This document shows, one piece after another, positions 17,563-25,867 of a stretch of 64,000 nt of DNA. The notes beneath the pieces are model-generated. The model was not told where the DNA came from and did no database searches. It worked only from the letters and a program-made list of their open reading frames with translations. The number at the start of each line of letters is the position of its first letter. Positions within the stretch are counted from its first letter, which is position 1. The stretch is taken from assembly GCA_964529175.1 (NCBI GenBank), contig CAZGVO010000012.1, positions 1-64,000 on the forward strand. Reading direction: 5' to 3'. The position numbers and the translations under genes were made by a program. This DNA is from JAAFJM01 sp964529175 (GTDB lineage Bacteria > Bacteroidota > Bacteroidia > UKL13-3).

Positions 17563-18339
17563 TTACCAAGTTAGTTTCTCTTTATTTAAAAATGCGTTGA
17601 TACCTTTTTTGCAATCGTTGGTTTGGCGTGCATAAGCATTCATTTCTGCAGCGTAGTTTAGTGCATCAATTAAGCTTCTATTTTGTACTTCGTCAATCAT
17701 TTGTTTTGTTAATGCCAAACTTTGTCCTGACGCGCCTTTGCAAAGTTTTTGTGCAAAATTGAACACATGTTCTTCTATTTCTTCAAAGTTTACCACTTCG
17801 TTTATCAACTGAAAGTTTTTTGCTTGTTCTGCAGTTAAAATTTCGGCTGTCAGTAAAATGCGTTTAGCTGTTTGTTCGCCTACTTTGCGCAATAAAAATA
17901 CCATTACTATAGCGGGCACAAAACCAATTTTTACTTCGGTGTAAGCAAATTTACTATCAGTTGTAGCAAAACAAAAATCGCAAATGGTAGCTAAACCGCA
18001 GCCGCCAGCCAAAGCAGCACCTTCTACTTGCGCTATCACTACTTTTCTCGATTGGTAAATCATGGCAAAAAGTTCCATTAAGTTTTTACTATCGGCTAAG
18101 TTTTCATCGTAAGTATTGTTTTGCATGGTTTGCAAACTACTTAAGTCAGCTCCGCTACAAAAAGCCTCTCCATTTCCTTTAAATACTATAACCTTGCAGT
18201 TTTCATCGCTTTCAGCTTGCACAAATACACGTTTTATTTGTTGCACAAAATCAAAACTTAATGCATTGCGTTTTTCTGGTCGGTTTAAGGTTATATAACC
18301 TACACGTTCTTTTACATGGTATAATACTAAATCGTTCAT
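17563..18339 (-). CDS. Enoyl-CoA hydratase/isomerase (crotonase) family protein
   Basis: A 258-residue cytoplasmic crotonase. The N-terminal half has LNRPEKRNALSFDF and the oxyanion-hole loops ACS-type FCSGADL (60-66) and EGAALAGGCGLA (107-117). At the position of the first catalytic glutamate of classic hydratases there is Gly115, while the second is kept (Glu135 in YTEVKIGFVPA). This pattern occurs in Bacteroidota members often annotated as methylglutaconyl-CoA hydratase-like, but the exact reaction cannot be fixed. It lies 15 bp downstream of comEC on the same strand and may be cotranscribed with it, with no obvious functional link. Confidence 0.82.
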   Translation of the reverse strand: MNDLVLYHVKERVGYITLNRPEKRNALSFDFVQQIKRVFVQAESDENCKVIVFKGNGEAFCSGADLSSLQTMQNNTYDENLADSKNLMELFAMIYQSRKVVIAQVEGAALAGGCGLATICDFCFATTDSKFAYTEVKIGFVPAIVMVFLLRKVGEQTAKRILLTAEILTAEQAKNFQLINEVVNFEEIEEHVFNFAQKLCKGASGQSLALTKQMIDEVQNRSLIDALNYAAEMNAYARQTNDCKKGINAFLNKEKLTW

Positions 18340-18354
18340 GGTTTTTGGATTGGT

Positions 18355-20406
18355 TTATGGTTCAATATTAATGGTAATTGCACCATTTTCAAGCACATTA
18401 TTAGCTAAAATATTTTTTGTTTTTAAAAATTTTGCAATGCTTTGAGATTGAAGATTATTTAATTTAGAGCTTATAACAATAGGTGTGTTACTTGCTAGTA
18501 AATTGGTGTCAATATAAATTTTTTCAGTTAAAATATTGGTATAATTGGGCAGTATTTTGTTACCAATATTTATATTGAGGTGATTAATTTTTACTTGTAA
18601 ATTTTGGTTAAAATTAATGGTATCAACCTTGGTTATGCCGCTTGCCCAAATATGTTGTTGTAAATGAAAGTGAAATTTATCGGGATTATGCAGCAAGCTA
18701 CTATCAGCTATAATGGTGCTTTGGGTGCCGTTTACTATTTGCATAGCCAAAGTTTTATTGATATTATAAATGGTAACAAACTTTTGGTTTTCTATTTTAA
18801 AATCTTCGTAAGCATTTACTACAAAAACCATTATAAAAAAGAATAAAGCATTTTTAGCTAAATACTGTTTGCGTGTAATAAAATAATTGCATGTGTATGC
18901 TACCGCAATAAAAATGAGAATGGTTTCTATTTCGGTAATTTGAATACCTGTGATATACGAAAATGGCAACTTTTCGAGCCAAAGCACAATGATATTGGTA
19001 AAATAAATGAGCCATTTTACTACAAAACCAAAACATAAAGCCAAGTAGCTAAAAATTGGAATCAGTTGCGCTAAACCTGCAGCAAATATCATGGCTATGG
19101 CTACAAAAATAATTACAGTAGTTAAAGGAATAATGAGCAAATTACTGGCTAAAAAGTAAACCGGAAACTGATGGAAATACAATAAACCCAGAGGAAAAGT
19201 AGCCAATTGTGCAGCTATAGAAACCGAAATAATATTCCAAATTTCATTGCTTATCCAATATTTAAAAGTAAACCATTGTTTAAAATATTTTTGAATACTT
19301 ACTATGCCAAAAACGGCTAAAAAACTCAATTGAAAACCAACACTTGCCAGCATATTGCTATCAAACAAAAGCAACGTGAAAGCCGATGCCGCCAAAGTAT
19401 TATAAATATTTGGCTTATTTTTTACCATGTTGCCAAGGGCAACAAAACTAAACATAACACTGGCACGTAAAATAGAAGGCGAAAGTCCGCAAAGCAGGGA
19501 GTAAGCCCAAATAATTAATAGGGAGATAATGGCTTTTATAATGCGTTGGTATTTCTTTTTATCAAAATATTTGAGCACCAAATTAATGAGCCAAAATATT
19601 AAACCAACATGCATTCCACTAACAGCCAAAACGTGTAATGTTCCTGTGTTGGAATAAGCCCTCACTAATTCAGGGTCAATATCATCATCGTAACCATAAA
19701 GTAGTGCTTTAGATATGGCAATTTCTGAACTGCTTTTTACATAAGTAAGCAGCGTTTGGTTAAAAAAAGCTTGTGCTTGGTAAGCTATTTTCCATAATAT
19801 ATTTTCACCATTTTCATCAATAACAATAAAGTTTTTGGCGGTTAAATAAGCTTGCCTGTATATTTGATTAAAAGCCAAATAGCGCTTATAGTTAAACTCA
19901 TAGGGGTTTTGTGGTCCTTTAATTTCCTGGCTTGTATTTTTTATCAATAGCCTACTGCCATAGCTAAGTTTAACAAGCAAGCTAGAATCTTTTTCAAAAT
20001 ATAGCATTACATAACCATCAACTTGGGTGGTTGAGTTAGGATTTACAGCTTGCAAAACCTCAGCTTTACATTTAATAGAGTTTTTTCTAAGTAGGGGAGG
20101 TTCGGTTAAAGTTACTACCAAATATTGGCTTTGGTAATTGGTAAAATGCTGTTGGTAGTTTAAATGGTTATGGCTGTTATGCAAAACCACACCAGCAAAA
20201 CCAAAAACTAGATTTGAAAAAATGCCAAACAGTTTATTGAAAGATTTAAAAAATTTCCAAAGTATAAAAATACATAAACAGCTTGTTAATAAAACAATTA
20301 TGCCAGCATTAAGCGGCATAGGAAAAAACATGTTTATACCAACACCAATAGCCATTGGAATAACAATGCGTACAAACGGTATTTGATGCCAATAACCTGC
20401 TAACAC
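18355..20406 (-). CDS. comEC: ComEC/Rec2-family DNA uptake channel protein
   Basis: A 683-residue polytopic inner-membrane protein with GTG start at 20406. N-terminal helices and an OB-fold-like DUF4131 region (about 20-190, including KRYLAFNQIYRQAYL) are followed by the Competence domain with the signature TLHVLAVSGMHVGLI and CGLSPSILRASVMFS. Family members move single-stranded DNA into the cytoplasm during natural transformation. The C-terminal metallo-beta-lactamase domain found in longer ComEC proteins is missing; the last 120 residues are a short non-catalytic tail, as in many Bacteroidota. Whether the cell is naturally competent cannot be told from this gene. Confidence 0.88.
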   Translation of the reverse strand: MLAGYWHQIPFVRIVIPMAIGVGINMFFPMPLNAGIIVLLTSCLCIFILWKFFKSFNKLFGIFSNLVFGFAGVVLHNSHNHLNYQQHFTNYQSQYLVVTLTEPPLLRKNSIKCKAEVLQAVNPNSTTQVDGYVMLYFEKDSSLLVKLSYGSRLLIKNTSQEIKGPQNPYEFNYKRYLAFNQIYRQAYLTAKNFIVIDENGENILWKIAYQAQAFFNQTLLTYVKSSSEIAISKALLYGYDDDIDPELVRAYSNTGTLHVLAVSGMHVGLIFWLINLVLKYFDKKKYQRIIKAIISLLIIWAYSLLCGLSPSILRASVMFSFVALGNMVKNKPNIYNTLAASAFTLLLFDSNMLASVGFQLSFLAVFGIVSIQKYFKQWFTFKYWISNEIWNIISVSIAAQLATFPLGLLYFHQFPVYFLASNLLIIPLTTVIIFVAIAMIFAAGLAQLIPIFSYLALCFGFVVKWLIYFTNIIVLWLEKLPFSYITGIQITEIETILIFIAVAYTCNYFITRKQYLAKNALFFFIMVFVVNAYEDFKIENQKFVTIYNINKTLAMQIVNGTQSTIIADSSLLHNPDKFHFHLQQHIWASGITKVDTINFNQNLQVKINHLNINIGNKILPNYTNILTEKIYIDTNLLASNTPIVISSKLNNLQSQSIAKFLKTKNILANNVLENGAITINIEP

Positions 20407-20534
20407 AAAAACAAATTAAATAAAAATGAATAAATATAACATACAAATAACTAAAAAAGTGTATAAAACTGTTTATTAATCAAATCAATATAGCTGTTTG
20501 AATGTTATATAATTGCATAAACAAAGAAACAAAT

Positions 20535-20993
20535 ATGGCTTACAATTACTTATTACTTATTCACAGTTGGTTGCGTTGGGCTTTTTTAATAGCCGCTCTA
20601 TATGCAATAGTTCGCTCATTAAATGGAAAATTGGGAAACAAACCATTTACCAAAGATGATATTACTGCTGCAAAAATTTTAATAGCACTTAGTCATACTA
20701 TGTTGCTTTTGGGCTTAATACTTTGGTTTGTGAGTCCTAATGTGCAAAATGCGTTGGCTCAAGGTGCTGGTGTGTTTATGAAAGATAAATATATGCGATT
20801 AATAGTATTAGAACATCCTTTAACCAATATTATAGCTGTGGCTTTAATTCAAATTGGTAGGATAAAAAGCAAGAAAGCTTACGAAGATGCAGTTAAACAC
20901 AACCGTAGTTTAATTTATTATGGTTTGGGTTTATTGTTAATTTTATCGCGTATTCCGTGGGGCACATCGCCACTGTTTAGAGGAATGGAATAA
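20535..20993 (+). CDS. Small four-helix membrane protein
   Basis: ATG 20535 is chosen (the frame is open 11 codons upstream without a better start). The 152-residue product begins MAYNYLLLIHSWLRWAFLIA and has four hydrophobic segments (about 5-25, 46-66, 88-105, 125-142). Histidines lie inside or beside helices (IHSW, LSHTM, LEHP), which resembles cytochrome b-like proteins of Bacteroidota, but haem binding is a guess. It is transcribed divergently from comEC and ends in its own terminator. Confidence 0.65.
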   Translation: MAYNYLLLIHSWLRWAFLIAALYAIVRSLNGKLGNKPFTKDDITAAKILIALSHTMLLLGLILWFVSPNVQNALAQGAGVFMKDKYMRLIVLEHPLTNIIAVALIQIGRIKSKKAYEDAVKHNRSLIYYGLGLLLILSRIPWGTSPLFRGME

Positions 20994-21012
20994 TTTTTAC
21001 AAATACAAAAAA

Positions 21013-21041
21013 GGGAGCATTTAAAATAAATGCTCCCTTTT
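21013..21041 (+). terminator. Terminator after the small membrane protein gene
   Basis: Perfect 11-bp stem GGGAGCATTTA/TAAATGCTCCC (21013-21023 with 21027-21037), AAA loop, T-tract to 21044. Confidence 0.92.
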
Positions 21042-21148
21042 TTTGTGGAGGTAGGTTTTTGTATTCATACTAAACATTAAAGATACCTTTTAAGCGTAAA
21101 TTGAAAGTAATATACAAATATTTAGTATATGTTTTTCCTCTTACCAAA

Positions 21149-21172
21149 GCGGTCGTTGTTATCACCGACCGC
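21149..21172. repeat. GC-rich inverted repeat downstream of the immunity gene
   Basis: GCGGTCG (21149-21155) and CGACCGC (21166-21172) pair around a 10-nt loop in otherwise AT-rich DNA. There is no T-tract on the minus side, so it is not a typical terminator. It may mark the outer border of the toxin/immunity cassette. Confidence 0.45.
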
Positions 21173-21225
21173 ATACAAATAAGGCTAACTAAAGTGTAAA
21201 GACACCAACCACAATCTAACATAGA

Positions 21226-21702
21226 CTACTCAGGTAAATCATTGGGGTATTTTCCAAGTTGTAACCATTGACATATATGGATAGGAGCAAAAACGCCATC
21301 TATCCAAAATTTTTTATACTCATCAGTTAATTCACCTATTTTAATCCGATCAGGTGAACCACTTTGGAATATTTTCCAATTGTATGATTTTTTCAATTTG
21401 TGCGAATCTGGCGTACTCTTAAACATAGGTAGTTCAAAATTTTTTTCTAGAGGACAGTTCCCTATTTTACTCCAATATCCAAGTTCTACTCCTTGAGTTA
21501 ACCTAGTATAGGCATAAAAAAGTATTTCTTCATTCATTATTTCGCATAGGTTGTTATTTAAGTTTTTGGTTTTAAATGCTCTTATTAAATGCCCACCTAA
21601 ATAACAGCTATCTTGAAAAATATATTGGATGTAACTTTTTGTGTTATCTTCTAAATTAACTTCAAAAATATCTCCACTTTTAACCCTAATCTTCTTTAAC
21701 AT
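21226..21702 (-). CDS. Imm26-like immunity protein
   Basis: A 158-residue cytoplasmic protein, ATG 21702. It opens with IRVKSGDIFEVNLEDNTKSYIQYIF, the strand-rich start typical of the Imm26 group of polymorphic-toxin immunity proteins (a 'GDIF...' entry), and has a WKIFQSG / GELTDEY / DGVFAPIHICQWLQ tail. It starts 8 bp after a 60-codon remnant that resembles a toxin tip, which supports an immunity role. There is no intact toxin, secretion or Rhs gene in the window, so it would be an orphan. Family assignment rests on pattern only. Confidence 0.5.
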   Translation of the reverse strand: MLKKIRVKSGDIFEVNLEDNTKSYIQYIFQDSCYLGGHLIRAFKTKNLNNNLCEIMNEEILFYAYTRLTQGVELGYWSKIGNCPLEKNFELPMFKSTPDSHKLKKSYNWKIFQSGSPDRIKIGELTDEYKKFWIDGVFAPIHICQWLQLGKYPNDLPE

Positions 21703-21710
21703 ATAGCAAT

Positions 21711-21893
21711 TTAATATTTAACACCAAAAAAATCCCAAAATTTTCTATCAATGCTGTTTATCTTATTTACTAATTCTTCAATATCATGTTTAATAATTAA
21801 GTTTTGTTCCATAATTCTTGCTTCTAACCGAGTAAGTCCTGATTCTATTTCGTAAAATTTTAACCCTTTAAACTCAATTCCCCGCTCTCGCAA
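21711..21893 (-). pseudogene. Truncated C-terminal tip of a polymorphic toxin
   Basis: A 60-residue frame that starts at a TTG preceded two codons earlier by an in-frame TAA. The residues (GLTRLEARIMEQNLI, then LVNKINSIDRKFWDFFG) look like the C-terminal nuclease-type tip of Rhs/CdiA-class toxins in Bacteroidota, where 'EAR..EQ.LI' and 'NKINSI' recur near the end. The rest of the toxin is absent. The start lies inside an inverted repeat (21886-21920), a likely recombination border. I read it as an orphan tip left by cassette exchange, together with its immunity gene. It could instead be a small independent gene. Confidence 0.5.
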
Positions 21894-21920
21894 GTGTTAA
21901 GCGCAGCGACACTTGCGAGA
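21886..21920. repeat. 12-bp inverted repeat at the toxin-tip border
   Basis: TCTCGCAAGTGT (21886-21897) and ACACTTGCGAGA (21909-21920) are perfect complements around an 11-base spacer. The repeat overlaps the first codons of the toxin remnant and interrupts its reading frame upstream. Confidence 0.75.
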
Positions 21921-21927
21921 CGATGTA

Positions 21928-21948
21928 AAATAAGTTTGTAACTTATTT
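21928..21948. repeat. Inverted repeat next to the toxin-tip border
   Basis: AAATAAGTT (21928-21936) and AACTTATTT (21940-21948) with a TGT loop, seven bases from the preceding repeat. The two hairpins together look like one mobile or recombinogenic unit. The remaining bases to 22029 hold no gene that I can see. Confidence 0.6.
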
Positions 21949-22029
21949 CTACGCTGATTCAAATATGCTGTCATGCTAATCTAAATTTAACAACATTGAT
22001 TTTTCGCATTACAAATGCTTATAATAATA

Positions 22030-22052
22030 AGTGCGATTTACAAAATCGCACT
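22030..22052. repeat. Inverted repeat downstream of pdeM
   Basis: AGTGCGATTT (22030-22039) pairs with AAATCGCACT (22043-22052), loop ACA. It is 12 bp past the stop of the phosphoesterase gene. The following bases on the minus strand are not T-rich, so a terminator role is possible but unproven. Confidence 0.5.
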
Positions 22053-22064
22053 GGCTAGCTATGG

Positions 22065-22706
22065 CTATTTTGCTCTTATCACTTTATTGTCCGTTACCAA
22101 GTAAATGGCTGTGGCGGGTTTGTTATCTAAAATTTTTAAACCTGTAAAATCACTAAACGCGGGCAGTACTGCAAAGTGTTCTGCAAAATAAAAGCATGGT
22201 AAACTTAAGTTTTGTTTGGCTTTGCCTTTAAGCCTAACTCCTGGATGCAAATGCCCATAAATATTATAAAAATCGGCCTTAGGTGTTGGTTCGTGAGTAA
22301 AAATAAAAGTATCTTCAATCCATTCAGCAATAACCTGAATGCCCATTTTTTCAAAATAAGTTTGTTTAATAATATCGTGATTGCCTTTTATTAGCACAAA
22401 TTTTACTGAGCTGTTTGCTTTTATAATTTCATGTAAATCAAGCACTTCTGAATTGTATTCAGAGTGGAATAAATCGCCCAAAAAATAAACTTGAGTTGGT
22501 TTTAGTGCAGCAAGTAATGCGTTAAATTTATCAAAATCGTTGGTGGCAATGCTTTGGCTTAGCGCAATGCCATTTTTTCTAAAATGAGTGGCTTTGCCAA
22601 AATGCAAATCACCAAGAATAAGCGTTTGTTTCTCCTCCCAAAATATGGCCTTTTGTGGCAATAACCTAAAGGTTTGGTTTAAAACAGAATGGATTACGCT
22701 ATCCAA
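22065..22706 (-). CDS. pdeM: Ligase-associated metallophosphoesterase PdeM
   Basis: A 213-residue calcineurin-like phosphoesterase with the five metal-binding blocks in order: GDLHFGK (about 33-39), GDLFHS (78-83), KGNHD (105-109), FTHEP (136-140) and YGHLHPG (150-156). The HFGKATHFRKNGI segment is characteristic of the small PdeM proteins usually encoded with an ATP-dependent DNA ligase and a DNA-damage helicase; those partners are not next to it here. The start is a TTG at 22706, two bases after the stop of the upstream lgt-like gene, so the two are cotranscribed. Role in DNA repair is inferred from the family. Confidence 0.85.
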   Translation of the reverse strand: MDSVIHSVLNQTFRLLPQKAIFWEEKQTLILGDLHFGKATHFRKNGIALSQSIATNDFDKFNALLAALKPTQVYFLGDLFHSEYNSEVLDLHEIIKANSSVKFVLIKGNHDIIKQTYFEKMGIQVIAEWIEDTFIFTHEPTPKADFYNIYGHLHPGVRLKGKAKQNLSLPCFYFAEHFAVLPAFSDFTGLKILDNKPATAIYLVTDNKVIRAK

Positions 22707-22708
22707 AT

Positions 22709-23989
22709 TTACGCTATGCTTTGGGTTTTACGTTTGCTAAAATAGTAAAACATAATGATGCCAATCAATATCATAGAAGTAGAAATAAGTTCGGCCTGAG
22801 TTGGGTGAAAACCAAAAATGTTATAAGTAGTATTAACCCTTATTTTTTCAATAACAAAACGCTCAATTCCGTTTATTATCATGTAAAAACTAATTAAGGT
22901 TCCTGGTTTGGTAAACTTGGCTCTAAATTTCCAAAGTCCAGCAAACATTAAAATGCAAACTATGGCTTCATACAAAGCAGTTGGAAAAACAGGGTTTGGT
23001 AACATGTAGCAATGTGTGCCTGTGCAATTAGTCATTTGAACACCCGCTTTTATTACATTATTGTGGTAATTAAAACCCCAAAACCAATCGGGTAAAAAGC
23101 TAAATCCTTCAAAATAAATGGCTCTAACATTCTGAATTCCACCAAATTCGTGAGCATAATAATCACTGTAAAGCGGCAAAACACTCGATTCGAAGTAACC
23201 GGGAGCTGCTTTAAACATTTCGCCTGCCGCATTTAAATGGTAAGCCGAGTTAATTACACCCCAATCGCCATCGCCACTTAAATGGCAGCCAATACGACCA
23301 ATTCCGTAAGCTAACATCAATCCTGGAGCTATAGCATCCGAAAGGTGAATGGGGTCAATTTGATTTTTGCGTGCATAAAAAATGACACTTGCCGCAGCCA
23401 CAATTAAACCACCATAAAAAGTTAATCCACTAAACGATATGAGGGAATTAATTGGATCAGCTATTAGTTCATCAATATTTTCTAAATTATGAAAAATTTT
23501 AGCTCCTAAAATGCCCGAAATAGCTGCAATGAATAAAATATTCCACATGTGGTTATGCGGATACATTTCTCGAATAACTTCTCTTGGTTCTTTATCGGCT
23601 AATTTTTTATTGGCTGCATAAATGGTGTAATAGCCATACGCACCACCAATAATTAAACCTACAAAACTGCCTTGCATTGATAAAATAAAATCTTGCGGAT
23701 TTTGAACCAACGAATCATAATTGGTTAATGCTTCAAAAAATTTGAAACCAATAAACGACCATGAAAGAATGGCAAAAAAAGTTTCAGTTGAGCTGGCTTT
23801 TTTATCAACCCAAACTGTGGTTTTGGTTGGGCTTAATAAACCTAAACCTTCGCGTCTTTTTAACTCGTTAACGGCAGTAATAAAAGCGCCTGCAAACGAT
23901 AATCCAAGCATTAAACCAAAGGTTTGAATAGGCAATGGAATGTTTAAACCAAAAAGGTCTCTTAATAAATCACTTAACGATGCGTACAT
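22709..23989 (-). CDS. lgt: Prolipoprotein diacylglyceryl transferase family protein
   Basis: A 426-residue polytopic inner-membrane protein. The Lgt signature region reads YGIGRIGCHLSGDGDWG (expected G-R-x-G-N-F-x-N-G-E in classical enzymes), and a late ERFVIEKIRVN segment with Arg/Glu is also Lgt-like. Lgt moves diacylglycerol from phosphatidylglycerol to the lipobox cysteine of lipoproteins. The substitution of the usual Asn-Phe by Cys-His and of NGE by GDG, plus a length above the common 260-300, marks it as the long Bacteroidota-type or a paralogue. Many lipobox proteins in this window would need such an enzyme. Confidence 0.78.
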   Translation of the reverse strand: MYASLSDLLRDLFGLNIPLPIQTFGLMLGLSFAGAFITAVNELKRREGLGLLSPTKTTVWVDKKASSTETFFAILSWSFIGFKFFEALTNYDSLVQNPQDFILSMQGSFVGLIIGGAYGYYTIYAANKKLADKEPREVIREMYPHNHMWNILFIAAISGILGAKIFHNLENIDELIADPINSLISFSGLTFYGGLIVAAASVIFYARKNQIDPIHLSDAIAPGLMLAYGIGRIGCHLSGDGDWGVINSAYHLNAAGEMFKAAPGYFESSVLPLYSDYYAHEFGGIQNVRAIYFEGFSFLPDWFWGFNYHNNVIKAGVQMTNCTGTHCYMLPNPVFPTALYEAIVCILMFAGLWKFRAKFTKPGTLISFYMIINGIERFVIEKIRVNTTYNIFGFHPTQAELISTSMILIGIIMFYYFSKRKTQSIA

Positions 23990-24015
23990 GAAGGTTTAGG
24001 TTTAATTTTTATAAA

Positions 24016-24906
24016 TTATTTTGATTTTAAAGTTAGGTAACCAATTAGTTTATAAACCAATTTGGCCATGGTATATTCGGTTAAAATATTGCCTTTTACT
24101 GGTGCAATTTCTACCACATCAAAACCAACAATATTTTTAGTAGCAATTACTTTTTTCAAAAATTGAATGGTTTCGTTCCATTGCATTCCGTTAGGCTCGG
24201 CAGTTCCAACAGCAGGTACAATGCTTGGGTCAAAACCATCAGCATCAATGCTAATATAAACGTTTTCGCCAAGTGTAGCCAATGCCTCATCTGCCCAATT
24301 TGGGTTATTGCGAATTTGGTGAGCATAAAAAGTATGTATATGGCTCGATTCTTTAATTAAATTAGCTTCTTCAATGCATTGAGCTCTAATTCCAATTTGG
24401 GTTAAAGGAACGCCTAATTCTTGCACACGGTACATAACACTTGCATGGCTGTAAGGATTATCGTTATAACTTTCGCGTAAATCGCTATGCGCATCAATTT
24501 GTAATACATGCACATTTGGCGTTTTAGCTTTTACCGCTTTTACACAACCTAAACTAATAGTATGTTCTGCACCTAAAGTAACCGGAAATTTATTATCGCT
24601 AATTAATTTAGCAGTTTCTTCTTCAATTAATTTTACTGCTTTTGCATCTACTTTGTTTTTAAAATCCATAGGATGCAAAGTGCAAATGCCACCCAATTTG
24701 TAACTTTCTTGGTCTAACTCTTCATCAAAAAGCTCTACATATTGGCTAGCTTTAATAATAGCAGCCGGGCCTTTATCTGAGCCACTTAAGTAACTTGAAG
24801 TGTATTCGTAAGGAGCTGATTGAATTACATATTTTGAGTTTTTGTAGGTGCAAAACTCTTCTTCGGCTATGGCTAAAAAGTTTTTTTTATGGTTGTAAAA
24901 TTTCAT
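24016..24906 (-). CDS. speB: Agmatinase / arginase-family ureohydrolase
   Basis: ATG 24906 gives 296 residues beginning MKFYNHKKNFLAIAEEEF; the open frame extends 32 codons further but overlaps the upstream gene. The manganese ligands of the ureohydrolase fold are all present: GAEHTISL, DAHSDLR and SIDADGFDP. Agmatinase hydrolyses agmatine to putrescine and urea; length and the GAEHTISLG form favour agmatinase over arginase. It lies 20 bp after the methionine aminopeptidase gene on the same strand. No arginine decarboxylase gene is visible in the window. Confidence 0.88.
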   Translation of the reverse strand: MKFYNHKKNFLAIAEEEFCTYKNSKYVIQSAPYEYTSSYLSGSDKGPAAIIKASQYVELFDEELDQESYKLGGICTLHPMDFKNKVDAKAVKLIEEETAKLISDNKFPVTLGAEHTISLGCVKAVKAKTPNVHVLQIDAHSDLRESYNDNPYSHASVMYRVQELGVPLTQIGIRAQCIEEANLIKESSHIHTFYAHQIRNNPNWADEALATLGENVYISIDADGFDPSIVPAVGTAEPNGMQWNETIQFLKKVIATKNIVGFDVVEIAPVKGNILTEYTMAKLVYKLIGYLTLKSK

Positions 24907-24926
24907 TTTATCTAAAAATATTGTTG

Positions 24927-25718
24927 TTAAAAAATACTGGTTGGAATAGGAAACTCGTTGTTGATATCGGTTAAAACCAAAGGAGTTGAAGCGGTAATAC
25001 AAATGGTGTGTTCAAACTGAGCCGATAATTTACCATCAATAGTTCTGGCAGTCCATTTGTCTTTTTTATCTACTTTAGCTCTTGCTTTTCCTGCATTTAT
25101 CATAGGTTCAATGGTAAATGTCATTCCTGGAACCATTTCTGGTCCTAAATCTTCAGTTCTGCAATGGCCAACTTCGGGTTCTTCGTGAAATTTAATACCA
25201 ACACCATGTCCGCAAAATTCGTAAACAACTGAATAACCAAATGCACTTACATATTTATCAATGGCATTGCCAATAAAACCAATTCTATTACCCGCTTTGC
25301 ATTGGCCAATGCCAATAGCCAAACTTTCTTTGGTTACATCAATTAATTTTTGAGCATACTCACTCACTTGGCCCACAGTAAACATTTTTGAAGTATCGCC
25401 ATAATAACCATTTAAAATAGTGGTAACATCAATGTTTAAAATATCGCCATCGCGCAATATGTAAGGTCCTGGAATTCCATGGCAAATTACATCATTAACA
25501 GAAATACAAGTTTCTGCAGGATAACCTCTGTAGCCCAAAGTAGCCGGAATGGCTTTGTTATCGCGCATAAATTGGTTGCAAATATCGTTTAGGTATTTGG
25601 TAGTTACCCCTGTTTTTACAAATGGAGCCACTGTTTCTAATGTTTTGGCTGCCAATATAGAACTGGCTTTAATTCCCTCTATTTGTTCAGGAGTTTTTAT
25701 AATTATTTTCTTCGACAC
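24927..25718 (-). CDS. map: Methionine aminopeptidase, type I
   Basis: A 263-residue cytosolic metalloprotease that removes the initiator methionine. GTG start at 25718 with MSKKIIIKTPEQIEGIK. Type I features and the five metal ligands are in place: ICHGIPG (His), LNIDVTTILNGYYGDTSKMF (two Asp), GHGVGIKFHEEP (His), MTFTIEPMI (Glu) and AQFEHTICI (Glu). The C-terminus lacks the type II insert. It is cotranscribed with the agmatinase gene. Confidence 0.95.
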   Translation of the reverse strand: MSKKIIIKTPEQIEGIKASSILAAKTLETVAPFVKTGVTTKYLNDICNQFMRDNKAIPATLGYRGYPAETCISVNDVICHGIPGPYILRDGDILNIDVTTILNGYYGDTSKMFTVGQVSEYAQKLIDVTKESLAIGIGQCKAGNRIGFIGNAIDKYVSAFGYSVVYEFCGHGVGIKFHEEPEVGHCRTEDLGPEMVPGMTFTIEPMINAGKARAKVDKKDKWTARTIDGKLSAQFEHTICITASTPLVLTDINNEFPIPTSIF

Positions 25719-25867
25719 AGTATAAAAATGCTTTCTAAATTTTCGGCTGCAAAGTAAAGTAATTTATAGGCTAATCCAATCATAAGTTTGGTCTGCTTTT
25801 TATAAATTGTATTAAATAATTGCTTGGCAATAAATAACCAATTATGTTTGTTTTAAATTCTATTTTT

